NCBI GenBank assembly: GCA_035290885.1
Contig: DATDTL010000013.1
Location: forward strand, 1 to 21,488
From: JACQID01 sp035290885
Lineage (GTDB): Archaea; Aenigmatarchaeota; Aenigmatarchaeia; GW2011-AR5
Reading direction: 5' to 3'
Length of the DNA stretch: 21,488 nt
This document shows positions 6,382 through 11,980 of this stretch, piece by piece (position 1 is the first letter of the stretch; each line of letters opens with the position of its first letter). The position numbers and the translations under genes are program-made. Under the pieces are notes generated by a model. The model ran no database searches, was not told the origin of the DNA, and saw only the letters and a program-made list of their open reading frames with translations.

Positions 6382-7119
6382 ATGGAAGTTCTTTACGACA
6401 TACTTGCATCGGTATTGGCGGTAAGCTTGCTGTCTTTCGTCGGATTAGTTACGCTTTCTATAAAAAAAATCATTCTTGAAAGGATGCTCTTCCTTCTTGT
6501 CAGCTTTGCCACAGGGACGCTCCTTGCCGCGGCATTCCTTGATCTGATACCGGAAGCGATGGGATATGAAGCCGCGAACGTCATGCTATTCCCGTTGCTG
6601 GGCATAATGACTTTTTTCCTGCTGGAAAAATCGATACATTGGCATCATCACCATACCAAGAAAGAAGTCCATGCGTTCACTTATCTCAATCTCATAGGAG
6701 ACGGATTCCATAATTTCATAGACGGCATAGTGATAGCTGCAAGCTTCCTTCACTCGCCGGCTCTGGGTGTCACAACAACCATAGCAATAATATTCCACGA
6801 GATTCCGCAGGAGATAGGTGACTTTTCGCTGTTGATCCACGGCGGCTTCAGCCGTGCAAAGGCGCTGTTCTTCAACTTCCTTTCCGCCCTCACGGCCGTG
6901 GTGGGGGGCGTGCTGGGCTACTTTTTCATATCTTCGTTGGAATCGGCTCTGCCGTACCTGCTCGCATATACTGCAGGCCATTTCATATACATAGCCACGG
7001 TGGATTTGCTTCCCGAGCTTGTGGCGCATAAAAGCCCGAAAGTTTCCGCGCTTCAGGTTGCCGCCATCACAGCAGGCATGGCAGTAATATGGGCCGCCAT
7101 AACGCTCCTGCCTGAGTAG
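6382..7119 (+). CDS. ZIP-family divalent metal transporter
   Basis: 245-aa ZIP permease with about eight membrane spans, probably importing Zn2+ or another divalent metal into the cytoplasm. The two metal-binding helices are clear: GDGFHNFIDGIVIAASF (His110, Asn111, Asp114) and FHEIPQEIGDF (His139, Glu140, Glu144). The variable loop between spans 3 and 4 carries a histidine cluster, HWHHHH at residues 86-91. The start at 6382 follows GAGGGG at 6371-6376. It is second in an operon after the 57-aa membrane protein and divergent from the NikR-like regulator, with a dyad operator between them; repression at high metal is the likely control. Confidence 0.93.
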   Translation: MEVLYDILASVLAVSLLSFVGLVTLSIKKIILERMLFLLVSFATGTLLAAAFLDLIPEAMGYEAANVMLFPLLGIMTFFLLEKSIHWHHHHTKKEVHAFTYLNLIGDGFHNFIDGIVIAASFLHSPALGVTTTIAIIFHEIPQEIGDFSLLIHGGFSRAKALFFNFLSALTAVVGGVLGYFFISSLESALPYLLAYTAGHFIYIATVDLLPELVAHKSPKVSALQVAAITAGMAVIWAAITLLPE

Positions 7120-7168
7120 GCGACGGCTGGCGATTTCTTAAAAAGATATGGTTCTATATTTGTTAGAC

Positions 7169-7267
7169 GCTCCTGTCGTCTAGCCCGGCCATTTCCGGAT
7201 ATGCCGGAAACCGAGAGGATAGTGGCTTCTCAAGCCATTGACACGGGTTCAAATCCCGTCGGGAGCA
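7169..7267 (+). tRNA. tRNA-Glu (anticodon CTC) with a D-loop intron
   Basis: Reads GAG. The acceptor stem is GCTCCTG/CGGGAGC with discriminator A7267; CCA is not encoded. The anticodon CTC is at 7229-7231, in loop TTCTCAA closed by GTGGC/GCCAT (one G-U). The variable loop TGAC is four bases, as in other tRNA-Glu. The T-arm is ACGGG-TTCAAAT-CCCGT. The D-stem GTCT (7178-7181) pairs with GGAT (7217-7220), but 35 nt lie between them. A 25-nt insertion (about 7191-7215) with a perfect 7-bp hairpin must be removed to leave a D-loop AGCCCGGCCA. The insert has BHB-like features. A TATA-like TTCTTAAAAAG (7136-7146) lies about 28 nt upstream. Confidence 0.88.
7191..7215 (+). other. D-loop intron of tRNA-Glu, about 25 nt
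   Basis: The inner helix is TTTCCGG (7192-7198) with CCGGAAA (7204-7210), loop ATATG. The flanking exon helix is CCGG (7185-7188) with CCGA (7211-7214), three pairs plus a C-A mismatch, with bulges CCA and GAG. Strict BHB cutting predicts 7191-7216; keeping an A before the D-stem (position 21) predicts 25 nt. The ends are uncertain by one or two bases. Confidence 0.65.
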
Positions 7268-7293
7268 TATTATTTTGTTAAACGGACAGTCAG

Positions 7294-7301
7294 TGTTTAA
7301 G
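7294..7301 (+). promoter_or_regulatory. TATA-like box for the gene at 7325
   Basis: GTTTAAGA centred about 27 nt before the ATG at 7325. No ribosome binding site lies between, so a leaderless transcript is likely. Confidence 0.45.
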
Positions 7302-7324
7302 AACGTTTCTAACTCAGTACCAAG

Positions 7325-8200
7325 ATGAAACCGCAAGATTATAAGGCTGCAATCACGATGGTGGAAGACGCATTTCCGAATGCAGGGATAGTTCTGACAG
7401 GCTCTGTAGCAAGGCTGTTGGGCGGTGAAGGTGTCAATACCAATACATATCGTTGGGGATACGATATGCGAACTGGAATTTACACCAAGGAACCTTCCGA
7501 AAGCGACATAGATGTCGTTGTTGTGGCGCCCGTCAAGGGATTGAAAATGAGGGCATATCTGTTTGACAGCAGGACAAAACTGATGAATTTGCCGCCGGAA
7601 TACAGGAATCTTCTGGATATGGTAGTTCTTGACGAGGGCATATTTCCGATTCTGGAGGAGTTGGGCGGTTTAAAAGAGAAATACGCCAAGGGCGCGCGCA
7701 AGGAAGATGTCGTGGCATTGCGCAGACGGAGACTGGATATCGTGAACAGGGGGGTAATATCGTGTTCCAATCCCTATGCGCAACAGGGGCAAACGTTCTT
7801 GGATGCAAGTGCGATACCGTATAATCTTGGCTTTTCACACACCGTAGCGATCGGCGGCGGTCATGTGCATCAGGAATTCGGCAACGATAAAATGAACCAA
7901 ATATTTATAGACTTGTCGGCGGGCGCATATTTGCCAGAAGAAATCGGAGAAAAGAACGCAGAGGCGCAGGCGCTAAGGAAACTGAAAACATCACGCGTCA
8001 ACATCATGGACAGCAAGACGGCGCAAACATTCACGATGGCAGCCCGAAAAAAAGGCTTTGATGAAGCGGAGCAAAAGGCTGGAAGGCGGTTCCGCGGGAT
8101 GTGGGATCCTTTGACGTCTGCGGATCTTGTAAGAACAGCGCTTGATTATCTTAGGATACATCACAGGGACATGTACGACATGGTTTACAGGCAGGCGTAA
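7325..8200 (+). CDS. Nucleotidyltransferase-fold protein (Pol beta superfamily), 291 aa
   Basis: The N-terminal third has the hallmarks of a Pol beta/MNT-type nucleotidyltransferase: helix-turn motif LTGSVAR (Gly26-Ser27), then Asp61 and Asp63 in SDIDVVVVAP, and a third acidic strand LLDMVVLDE (Asp98). About 20 residues between the GS motif and the DxD pair (VNTNTYRWGYDMRTGIYTKE) form an unusual insertion. The remaining ~180 residues hold a basic helix (KEDVVALRRRRLDIVNRG), a glycine/histidine segment (HTVAIGGGHVHQEFG) and helices near the C-terminus. I do not recognise this part. Substrate unknown; candidates are nucleotide transfer to RNA, a protein or a small molecule. It is a single gene after tRNA-Glu, probably with a leaderless mRNA. 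Confidence 0.65.
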   Translation: MKPQDYKAAITMVEDAFPNAGIVLTGSVARLLGGEGVNTNTYRWGYDMRTGIYTKEPSESDIDVVVVAPVKGLKMRAYLFDSRTKLMNLPPEYRNLLDMVVLDEGIFPILEELGGLKEKYAKGARKEDVVALRRRRLDIVNRGVISCSNPYAQQGQTFLDASAIPYNLGFSHTVAIGGGHVHQEFGNDKMNQIFIDLSAGAYLPEEIGEKNAEAQALRKLKTSRVNIMDSKTAQTFTMAARKKGFDEAEQKAGRRFRGMWDPLTSADLVRTALDYLRIHHRDMYDMVYRQA

Positions 8201-8209
8201 GCGCGCCCG

Positions 8210-9142
8210 TCAGAAATAGCTTCTGAGCTCTATGACGGCGAACATGGCGTACAGGAAGAAAAGCAGCAAGCTGTCGTTTGACGTTATCTTCCTGCCATCC
8301 TGAAGAAGCGTGACCACGAGCAAGGCGGCAAATACCATGAAAAGCATGCTTGTCGCGAACGTTGAGAACGCCGTCTGCACGGGGCTTATGATGGCTACTA
8401 TTCCTATGGACAGCGTGCAGTCGGCTGCAACGTTGCCGAGTATGTCACCTAGGGCTATCTCCTTATGCTTTGCGAGAACCGCCCTTAGCGAGAAAGCCAG
8501 TTCAGGTATCGTTGTTCCGAATGCAACCAGAAACATTCCTATTGCTATGGACGGCACAAGCAACTGCTGCGATATGCCGACTACGGATTCCACGATAAAA
8601 TGAGCGGAAACGAACAGGACGGCTACGGCTATGGTGAAAATAACAAGGCTCTTTGCCACGGGCACGGCGTTTTTCGGATTTTGATTGGAGAACATCTTTT
8701 CTTTCCTGACAAGCTGCGAAATGTAGAAAAGGAAAGCGACTACAAGGAGTATGCCGTCGTCGCCTGAAAGCTGGCCGTCAAGCATAAGCAATACGGGCAG
8801 GCCGGTGACCGCAAGAAACGCACTGTTGTTTTTCATTATGCTTGAATCTACAATTATTTTCTTTCCGGCAAGGGCGACTATGCCGACGATTAAAGTAAGG
8901 TCGGCTATGTTGGACCCTATCAGCGTCGCGACGCCTATGCCGGGCGACCCTGCCAGGGCGGAATTTATGCCTATGAACAGTTCCGGCATGATGGAAATTA
9001 TCCCCGCTATGACGAAAGTGACGAAAAATTCGGACAGGCGCATGTATCTTGCAATGTCAATCATGCATTTCGTTGCGTAGCCGGCGCTTTTGGCAAGGAC
9101 AAGAACTGATGCCAAAAAGAGGGCCGCGTTTTCCAGAATCAT
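8210..9142 (-). CDS. Sodium/calcium exchanger-family cation antiporter (CaCA)
   Basis: 310-aa integral membrane antiporter with two inverted halves of about five spans each. The alpha-1 repeat (residues 48-88) reads GIISIMPELFIG...GVATLIGSNIADLTLIVG, and alpha-2 (203-248) reads MFLVAFGTTIPELAFSLR...LGDILGNVAADCTLSIG. Glu54 and Glu214 are the paired ion-binding acids. The length matches YrbG-type prokaryotic exchangers. The start is set at ATG 9142 rather than 9217: a TATTTATA box at 9163-9170 is about 24 nt upstream, giving a leaderless transcript, and residues upstream of it look non-coding. The likely role is export of Ca2+ (or a similar cation) in exchange for Na+ or H+. Confidence 0.9.
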   Translation of the reverse strand: MILENAALFLASVLVLAKSAGYATKCMIDIARYMRLSEFFVTFVIAGIISIMPELFIGINSALAGSPGIGVATLIGSNIADLTLIVGIVALAGKKIIVDSSIMKNNSAFLAVTGLPVLLMLDGQLSGDDGILLVVAFLFYISQLVRKEKMFSNQNPKNAVPVAKSLVIFTIAVAVLFVSAHFIVESVVGISQQLLVPSIAIGMFLVAFGTTIPELAFSLRAVLAKHKEIALGDILGNVAADCTLSIGIVAIISPVQTAFSTFATSMLFMVFAALLVVTLLQDGRKITSNDSLLLFFLYAMFAVIELRSYF

Positions 9143-9162
9143 TATTAAATTTAGGCTTCCGG

Positions 9163-9170
9163 TATAAATA
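9163..9170 (-). promoter_or_regulatory. TATA box of the cation exchanger gene
   Basis: TATTTATA on the minus strand, centred about 24 nt before ATG 9142; it fixes a leaderless start. Confidence 0.6.
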
Positions 9171-9201
9171 GAATTTTCAAGGCGAATTATTTTCATGAGC
9201 C

Positions 9202-9230
9202 GCCGGCCGGGAATCATAATCCGCTAAACC
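9202..9230 (+). repeat. Imperfect direct repeat, copy 1
   Basis: GCCGGCC, then GGGAATCATAAT, then CCGCTAAACC. It matches copy 2 at 9278-9305 except for a 1-nt length difference and a few substitutions. It lies between two divergent promoters and belongs to no gene. Confidence 0.6.
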
Positions 9231-9277
9231 CCGCAGCCAAGAAGGCGGACAAGCTCCATAATTCCCCGGTTGAAGTT

Positions 9278-9305
9278 GCCGGCCTGAATTATAATGTATT
9301 AAACC
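9278..9305 (+). repeat. Imperfect direct repeat, copy 2, containing the TATA-like box of the gene at 9337
   Basis: GCCGGCC, then TGAATTATAAT, then GTATTAAACC. The TTATAATG inside it (9289-9296) is the probable TATA box for the membrane protein gene at 9337, so the repeat may be a duplicated promoter or regulator-binding segment. Confidence 0.6.
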
Positions 9306-9336
9306 GTAGCGCCCAACTCTTTTGCATAGTGATGAA

Positions 9337-9891
9337 ATGAGCATGCCCTACAAGACGCCGATGTTCTTCTCCACGCTGTTCCTCGGCACGGCGCTTTTGT
9401 ATTTTATCGGCGGCCCGGCAATGGCAGTTGCTTACGCCATACTCTGGTTAGACAAGATAGTTTTCGGCATGCTCGGGCCAATAAGGTATCTGGGCGTGGA
9501 GTTCACCACGATAGGGACGATAATACTCGGCATTGCTTACGGCCCTGTGGCTGCGTTCCTGTTCAGCATAGTGGTGATTCCACTTCTACACTCGTCAAAA
9601 TATGTGTTCCTGCCGCTTCCGCAGCCGGAATGGCCGTTCTTTATACCGCATCCGAACAACGTAGTGGATGCGATAGGCGCGCTGTGCGCGGGTCTTCTGT
9701 GGGCGCTTGGCGTCAAAGAACTTCTGATACTGACTGCCATAGTCGTAATAATAAAGGATGCCGGTTACGGCGTATCTGAAAAGATGATGTTCGGCAAGCC
9801 CGTGGACTACTTCAGCGCAGTGATGTACCTGATTTTCAACGGGTTGTTGGCGTATCAGTTCGGCGCAGCCATACTCTCGCTGGCGGCATAG
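9337..9891 (+). CDS. Multi-pass membrane protein, 184 aa, unknown function
   Basis: About five hydrophobic spans: around residues 9-35 (two closely packed, FFSTLFLGTALLYFIGG and AMAVAYAILWL), 58-80, 107-135 and 153-180. A proline-rich loop (PLPQPEWPFFIPHPN) follows the third region. No signature motif is recognised; the small size and span density resemble predicted integral membrane proteins of unknown role. ATG 9337 is chosen because GTGAT lies exactly 3 nt before it, the same register as GGTGAT-N3-ATG at two other genes in this window (5691, 20372); an in-frame TTG at 9322 is less likely. It is a single gene with its own TATA-like box. Confidence 0.75.
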   Translation: MSMPYKTPMFFSTLFLGTALLYFIGGPAMAVAYAILWLDKIVFGMLGPIRYLGVEFTTIGTIILGIAYGPVAAFLFSIVVIPLLHSSKYVFLPLPQPEWPFFIPHPNNVVDAIGALCAGLLWALGVKELLILTAIVVIIKDAGYGVSEKMMFGKPVDYFSAVMYLIFNGLLAYQFGAAILSLAA

Positions 9892-9920
9892 TGCTTTATG
9901 CTTTTTTGCCATGAGAATTC

Positions 9921-10544
9921 ATGCACACGGCCTGGGACAATATAGCTGAGACATGGAATTCTTTCCGCTCGCTCCCAATACGGGAAGCCAAGGAGTTTCT
10001 TTTGGGCCGGAAAGGCATGGTGCTTGACATAGGCTGCGGCTCGGGAAGGAACTTCCTATCCGGCATGACGGTTATCGGAGTCGACAGTTCTTACAAAATG
10101 CTTCTTCATGCCAAGGAAAATGCTGCAAAGAAAGGAGTAAAGGCATATTTGATACGGGCTGATGCTGCAGCACTGCCATTGAAACCGGCGTTTGATAGGA
10201 TATTGTTAGTTGCAGTACTGCATGCGCTGAAAGAGAGGAAGGCCTGCATTTCCGAAGTCCGCAGGCTTCTTGGCGCCGGCGGCAAGGTGCTTGTCAGCGT
10301 CTGGAACAGGGACCAGCCGAAGTTCAAGGATACGGCGAAGGAAACAGAAGTGCCTTGGAAAGCCGGGGGCAAGGAGTACTACAGATATACATACCTTTTC
10401 ACACGGGAAGAATTGGCGTCTTTCCTCAAAGAAAACGGTTTCGACGCGGAGATTATCGAAAGCGGCAAAAAGGCTTTTAATCCCTTCTCCAAGAATATAG
10501 TGGCAGTGTTGAAGCGGGGGTCCCCTAGCGGCCAATGGGACTAG
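9921..10544 (+). CDS. SAM-dependent methyltransferase, Trm9-like
   Basis: 207-aa class I methyltransferase. Motif I VLDIGCGSG is at residues 34-42, the acidic loop at GVDSS (53-57), motif IV at DRILLVAVLHAL, and motif VI at RRLLGAGGKVLVSVWNR. AVLHAL, the tract leading to EVPW, and the YRYTYLFTREEL segment resemble the eukaryotic Trm9/ALKBH8 methyltransferase that modifies tRNA wobble uridines, so a tRNA substrate is plausible but unproven. A TATA-like CTTTATGC (about 9894-9901) suggests a leaderless start at 9921. The natural domain end is near FSKNIVAVLKR. The last ten codons (K198-D207) and the stop are supplied by the first 31 bases of tRNA-Leu, so the gene overlaps the tRNA on the same strand. 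Confidence 0.82.
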   Translation: MHTAWDNIAETWNSFRSLPIREAKEFLLGRKGMVLDIGCGSGRNFLSGMTVIGVDSSYKMLLHAKENAAKKGVKAYLIRADAAALPLKPAFDRILLVAVLHALKERKACISEVRRLLGAGGKVLVSVWNRDQPKFKDTAKETEVPWKAGGKEYYRYTYLFTREELASFLKENGFDAEIIESGKKAFNPFSKNIVAVLKRGSPSGQWD

Positions 10545-10555
10545 GCTTAGGTGAC
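10529..10555 (+). repeat. tRNA-Leu anticodon segment, copy 1 (TAG)
   Basis: CGGCCAATGGGACTAGG, then CTTAGGTGAC. It spans the D-loop 3' part, D-stem 3' strand, anticodon stem 5' strand and anticodon loop. The anticodon TAG is at 10548-10550. It differs from copy 2 only at 10546 (position 32) and 10548 (position 34). Confidence 0.95.
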
Positions 10556-10602
10556 TGTCCGGCCAATGGGACTAGGTTCAGGTGACCGGCATGGTCGGAG
10601 AT
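10552..10602 (+). other. Long (51-nt) intron of tRNA-Leu(TAG)
   Basis: The cut sites lie in bulges GGT (10550-10552) and ATA (10601-10603). The central helix is CTTA with GGAG (C-G, U-A, U-G, plus an A-G mismatch); the inner helix GACT with GGTC has one U-G. The outer helix is the anticodon stem. The last 20 nt (10583-10602) are also the expected intron when copy 2 is used. Confidence 0.6.
10560..10586 (+). repeat. tRNA-Leu anticodon segment, copy 2 (CAG)
   Basis: Offset by exactly 31 nt from copy 1; reads CGGCCAATGGGACTAGG, then TTCAGGTGAC, with anticodon CAG at 10579-10581. Its BHB with the shared 3' half is good: outer CTAGG/CCTAG, bulges GGT and ATA, inner GACC/GGTC with loop GGCAT. Confidence 0.9.
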
Positions 10603-10700
10603 ACCTAGTGGCTTAGTGCCTTCGCAGGTTCAAATCCTGCCCCCAGCATATATTTCTGCCCGGCGGGTGCATTTAAGGGCGGAAATACATAGTTTTTAGT

Positions 10701-11159
10701 ATGGCGTCCGAGAAGGACTTCTTGGGTTCGTTTAGGACCAATGGATTGCCCGTGTTATTGCTGTTTACGGTGGTGGGGATTATACATTCTTCCATCGTGA
10801 TGCAGGGATTTGTTGGCGGGAGCGGGCTCTTTGCGTCGGCCGTCAGCATATTTATCAACGGTTTGCCGGTGCTGAGCATGATATTGGCGCCGATATGGCT
10901 GTTCGGATCGTTTTTCTGGAGGGGCGTGGAGTTGGACGAAAAGCTCCTGCTGCTCATAATGACGATATCAATCGTCCAGTCAATAGTTTTTGTGGTCGCG
11001 GAGCAAGAACCGATTATAAATTACATATACGAAACAAGCGTGAATTACATATTATTTTCGTCGCTTTCTGCCATGATAATGACGCTTGGGCTGGGGATGG
11101 CCGGCTACATCGGGGAGAAAGCGGAGAAGATTATACTGGAGAGGGCGCTTGGAATATGA
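10701..11159 (+). CDS. Four-span membrane protein, 152 aa, unknown function
   Basis: Four hydrophobic segments, at about residues 15-35, 45-72, 80-100 and 115-140. The cytoplasm-type termini are charged (MASEKDFLGSFRTNG; GEKAEKIILERALGI). No family motif is recognised. The TATA-like CATTTAAGG (about 10669-10677) lies some 28 nt before the ATG, suggesting a leaderless mRNA. The TGA overlaps the start of the Nudix gene as ATGA, so translation of the two is probably coupled. The general look is of a Yip1-type or other small helical membrane protein, but that is only an impression. Confidence 0.75.
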   Translation: MASEKDFLGSFRTNGLPVLLLFTVVGIIHSSIVMQGFVGGSGLFASAVSIFINGLPVLSMILAPIWLFGSFFWRGVELDEKLLLLIMTISIVQSIVFVVAEQEPIINYIYETSVNYILFSSLSAMIMTLGLGMAGYIGEKAEKIILERALGI

Positions 11160-11590
11160 AAGCCGGCACGAAGACGAGAAAGGGGGTGGTCGGCATCGTT
11201 TACCGGAAGGGCGAAAAGGAGCCGGAATTTCTTCTGCTCCACCGCCAGAAGGGATGGAAAGGCTGGGAGTTCTCCAAGGGCGGCGTTGAGAAGGGCGAAA
11301 AGGACGAGGAGGCTCTCCTGCGGGAAATAAAGGAGGAAACAGGCATCGGAAAGGCAAAGGTCAGGACGAGGATGCCTTCCGAGATAGAATACGATTATCC
11401 GGCAGCCTATCCCGGAGGGTACACGGGCACCAAACAAAAAGTGTTTCTAGTGGAGTCGCTGTCGGACAATATTTCCCTGAGCGAGGAGCACGACGATTAC
11501 AAGTGGACGGATTACCGTTCGGCCCTCAGAATGCTCCGTCACAAAGGCCAGAAGAAGGCGCTCTCGGAATCGTTCCAGGCGCTTCTCTGA
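11156..11590 (+). CDS. Nudix hydrolase (Ap4A-hydrolase-like)
   Basis: 144-aa Nudix enzyme. The Nudix box fits GX5EX7REUXEEXGU exactly at residues 42-64 (Gly42, Glu48, Arg56-Glu57, Glu60-Glu61, Gly63), so the metal-binding catalytic helix is intact. WEFSKGGVEKGE before the box and the overall length resemble archaeal bis(5'-nucleosyl)-tetraphosphatases, which clear Ap4A made by aminoacyl-tRNA synthetases. Other nucleoside diphosphate-X substrates cannot be excluded. The start at 11156 overlaps the upstream membrane protein's stop (ATGA). The frame is open far upstream (to 10895), but that part is out of phase with the membrane protein and has no coding character. Confidence 0.9.
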   Translation: MKAGTKTRKGVVGIVYRKGEKEPEFLLLHRQKGWKGWEFSKGGVEKGEKDEEALLREIKEETGIGKAKVRTRMPSEIEYDYPAAYPGGYTGTKQKVFLVESLSDNISLSEEHDDYKWTDYRSALRMLRHKGQKKALSESFQALL

Positions 11591-11980
11591 TTCTGGCGCT
11601 GCAGAAATCCGCAACGGCTATTTACAACCTGCACACCTAAGCCGGCGAAAACACGAAGATTCGGAGTGGGGATGAAGCAATTGCGGATCAACGTTCCTGT
11701 GTTTGAGTCGGGTTGCGACACAAGGAATATAAAAGGCAACGGCCTTTTCAGCATTTCCTTTCGTTTCCGAATCGCATGCCGGTTTATTATCATTTTCACT
11801 ATCCCTGTTTCAGCGGGGAGATGCACAAAGAGCGGTTTCTCCTTGATTCCGATAAATGTTCTAAAGCACAGGGAAAAGAAGAAGATGATTGAATTTGCAT
11901 CAACTCCCTAAAGCCCGCCACTTTTTCACAATCAGTGGCGGGATGGTTTACCGGGTTTTCCTTGCCGTTTCTATAGCGCC
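11591..11980. other. About 390 bp without a convincing gene, with several inverted repeats
   Basis: Open frames here (81 codons at 11666-11911 plus; 95 codons minus reaching into the Nudix gene) give proteins with no recognisable pattern and no good start signals. Structure is denser than expected. ATCCGCAA near 11607 and its inverse TTGCGGAT near 11680 are about 65 nt apart. A 7-bp hairpin AAAAGGC-AACG-GCCTTTT lies at 11731-11748, and a 9-bp hairpin at 11914-11942. On the minus strand a TATA-like TTTATATTCC precedes the first pair. A structured non-coding RNA or gene remnants are both possible; I cannot name a family. Confidence 0.4.
11914..11942. terminator. 9-bp perfect hairpin downstream of two converging genes
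   Basis: CCCGCCACT (11914-11922) and AGTGGCGGG (11934-11942) with an 11-nt loop that starts TTTT. It lies between the Nudix region (plus) and the stop of the small membrane protein gene (minus, 11981). It could end transcription or stabilise 3' ends on either strand; a protein-binding palindrome is the alternative. Confidence 0.4.

Larger units (their letters stand above)
10514..10648 (+). tRNA. tRNA-Leu with duplicated anticodon segment (TAG and CAG)
   Basis: Class II leucine tRNA. The acceptor 5' strand is GCGGGGG (10514-10520) and the 3' strand CCCCAGC (10641-10647), with one G3-A70 mismatch; the discriminator is A10648 and CCA is not encoded. The D-stem is CCC/GGG with loop AGCGGCCAA. 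The anticodon stem is CTAGG/CCTAG (10604-10608), the variable arm TGGCTTAGTGCCTTC, and the T-arm GCAGG-TTCAAAT-CCTGC. Removing 10552-10602 (51 nt, canonical 37/38 site) gives an 84-nt tRNA-Leu(TAG). The removed part contains a second copy of the D-arm/anticodon segment reading CAG; removing 10536-10566 plus 10583-10602 instead would give tRNA-Leu(CAG), also 84 nt. It overlaps the methyltransferase gene by 31 bases. Confidence 0.8.

Noticed and set aside
10523..10560. D-loop excision of 10529-10559 using CCTA/TAGG as the BHB central helix in tRNA-Leu
   Set aside because: The bulge positions would leave an over-long D-loop and no outer helix; the GGCC/GGCC alternative fits better.
10895..11155. 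Upstream extension of the Nudix frame
   Set aside because: Overlaps the membrane protein gene in another phase and lacks coding character; the ATGA at 11156 is the natural start.
11666..11911. 81-codon plus-strand frame
   Set aside because: No ribosome binding site or well-placed TATA box, low-complexity composition, and it runs through a perfect hairpin at 11731-11748; treated as part of the non-coding region.
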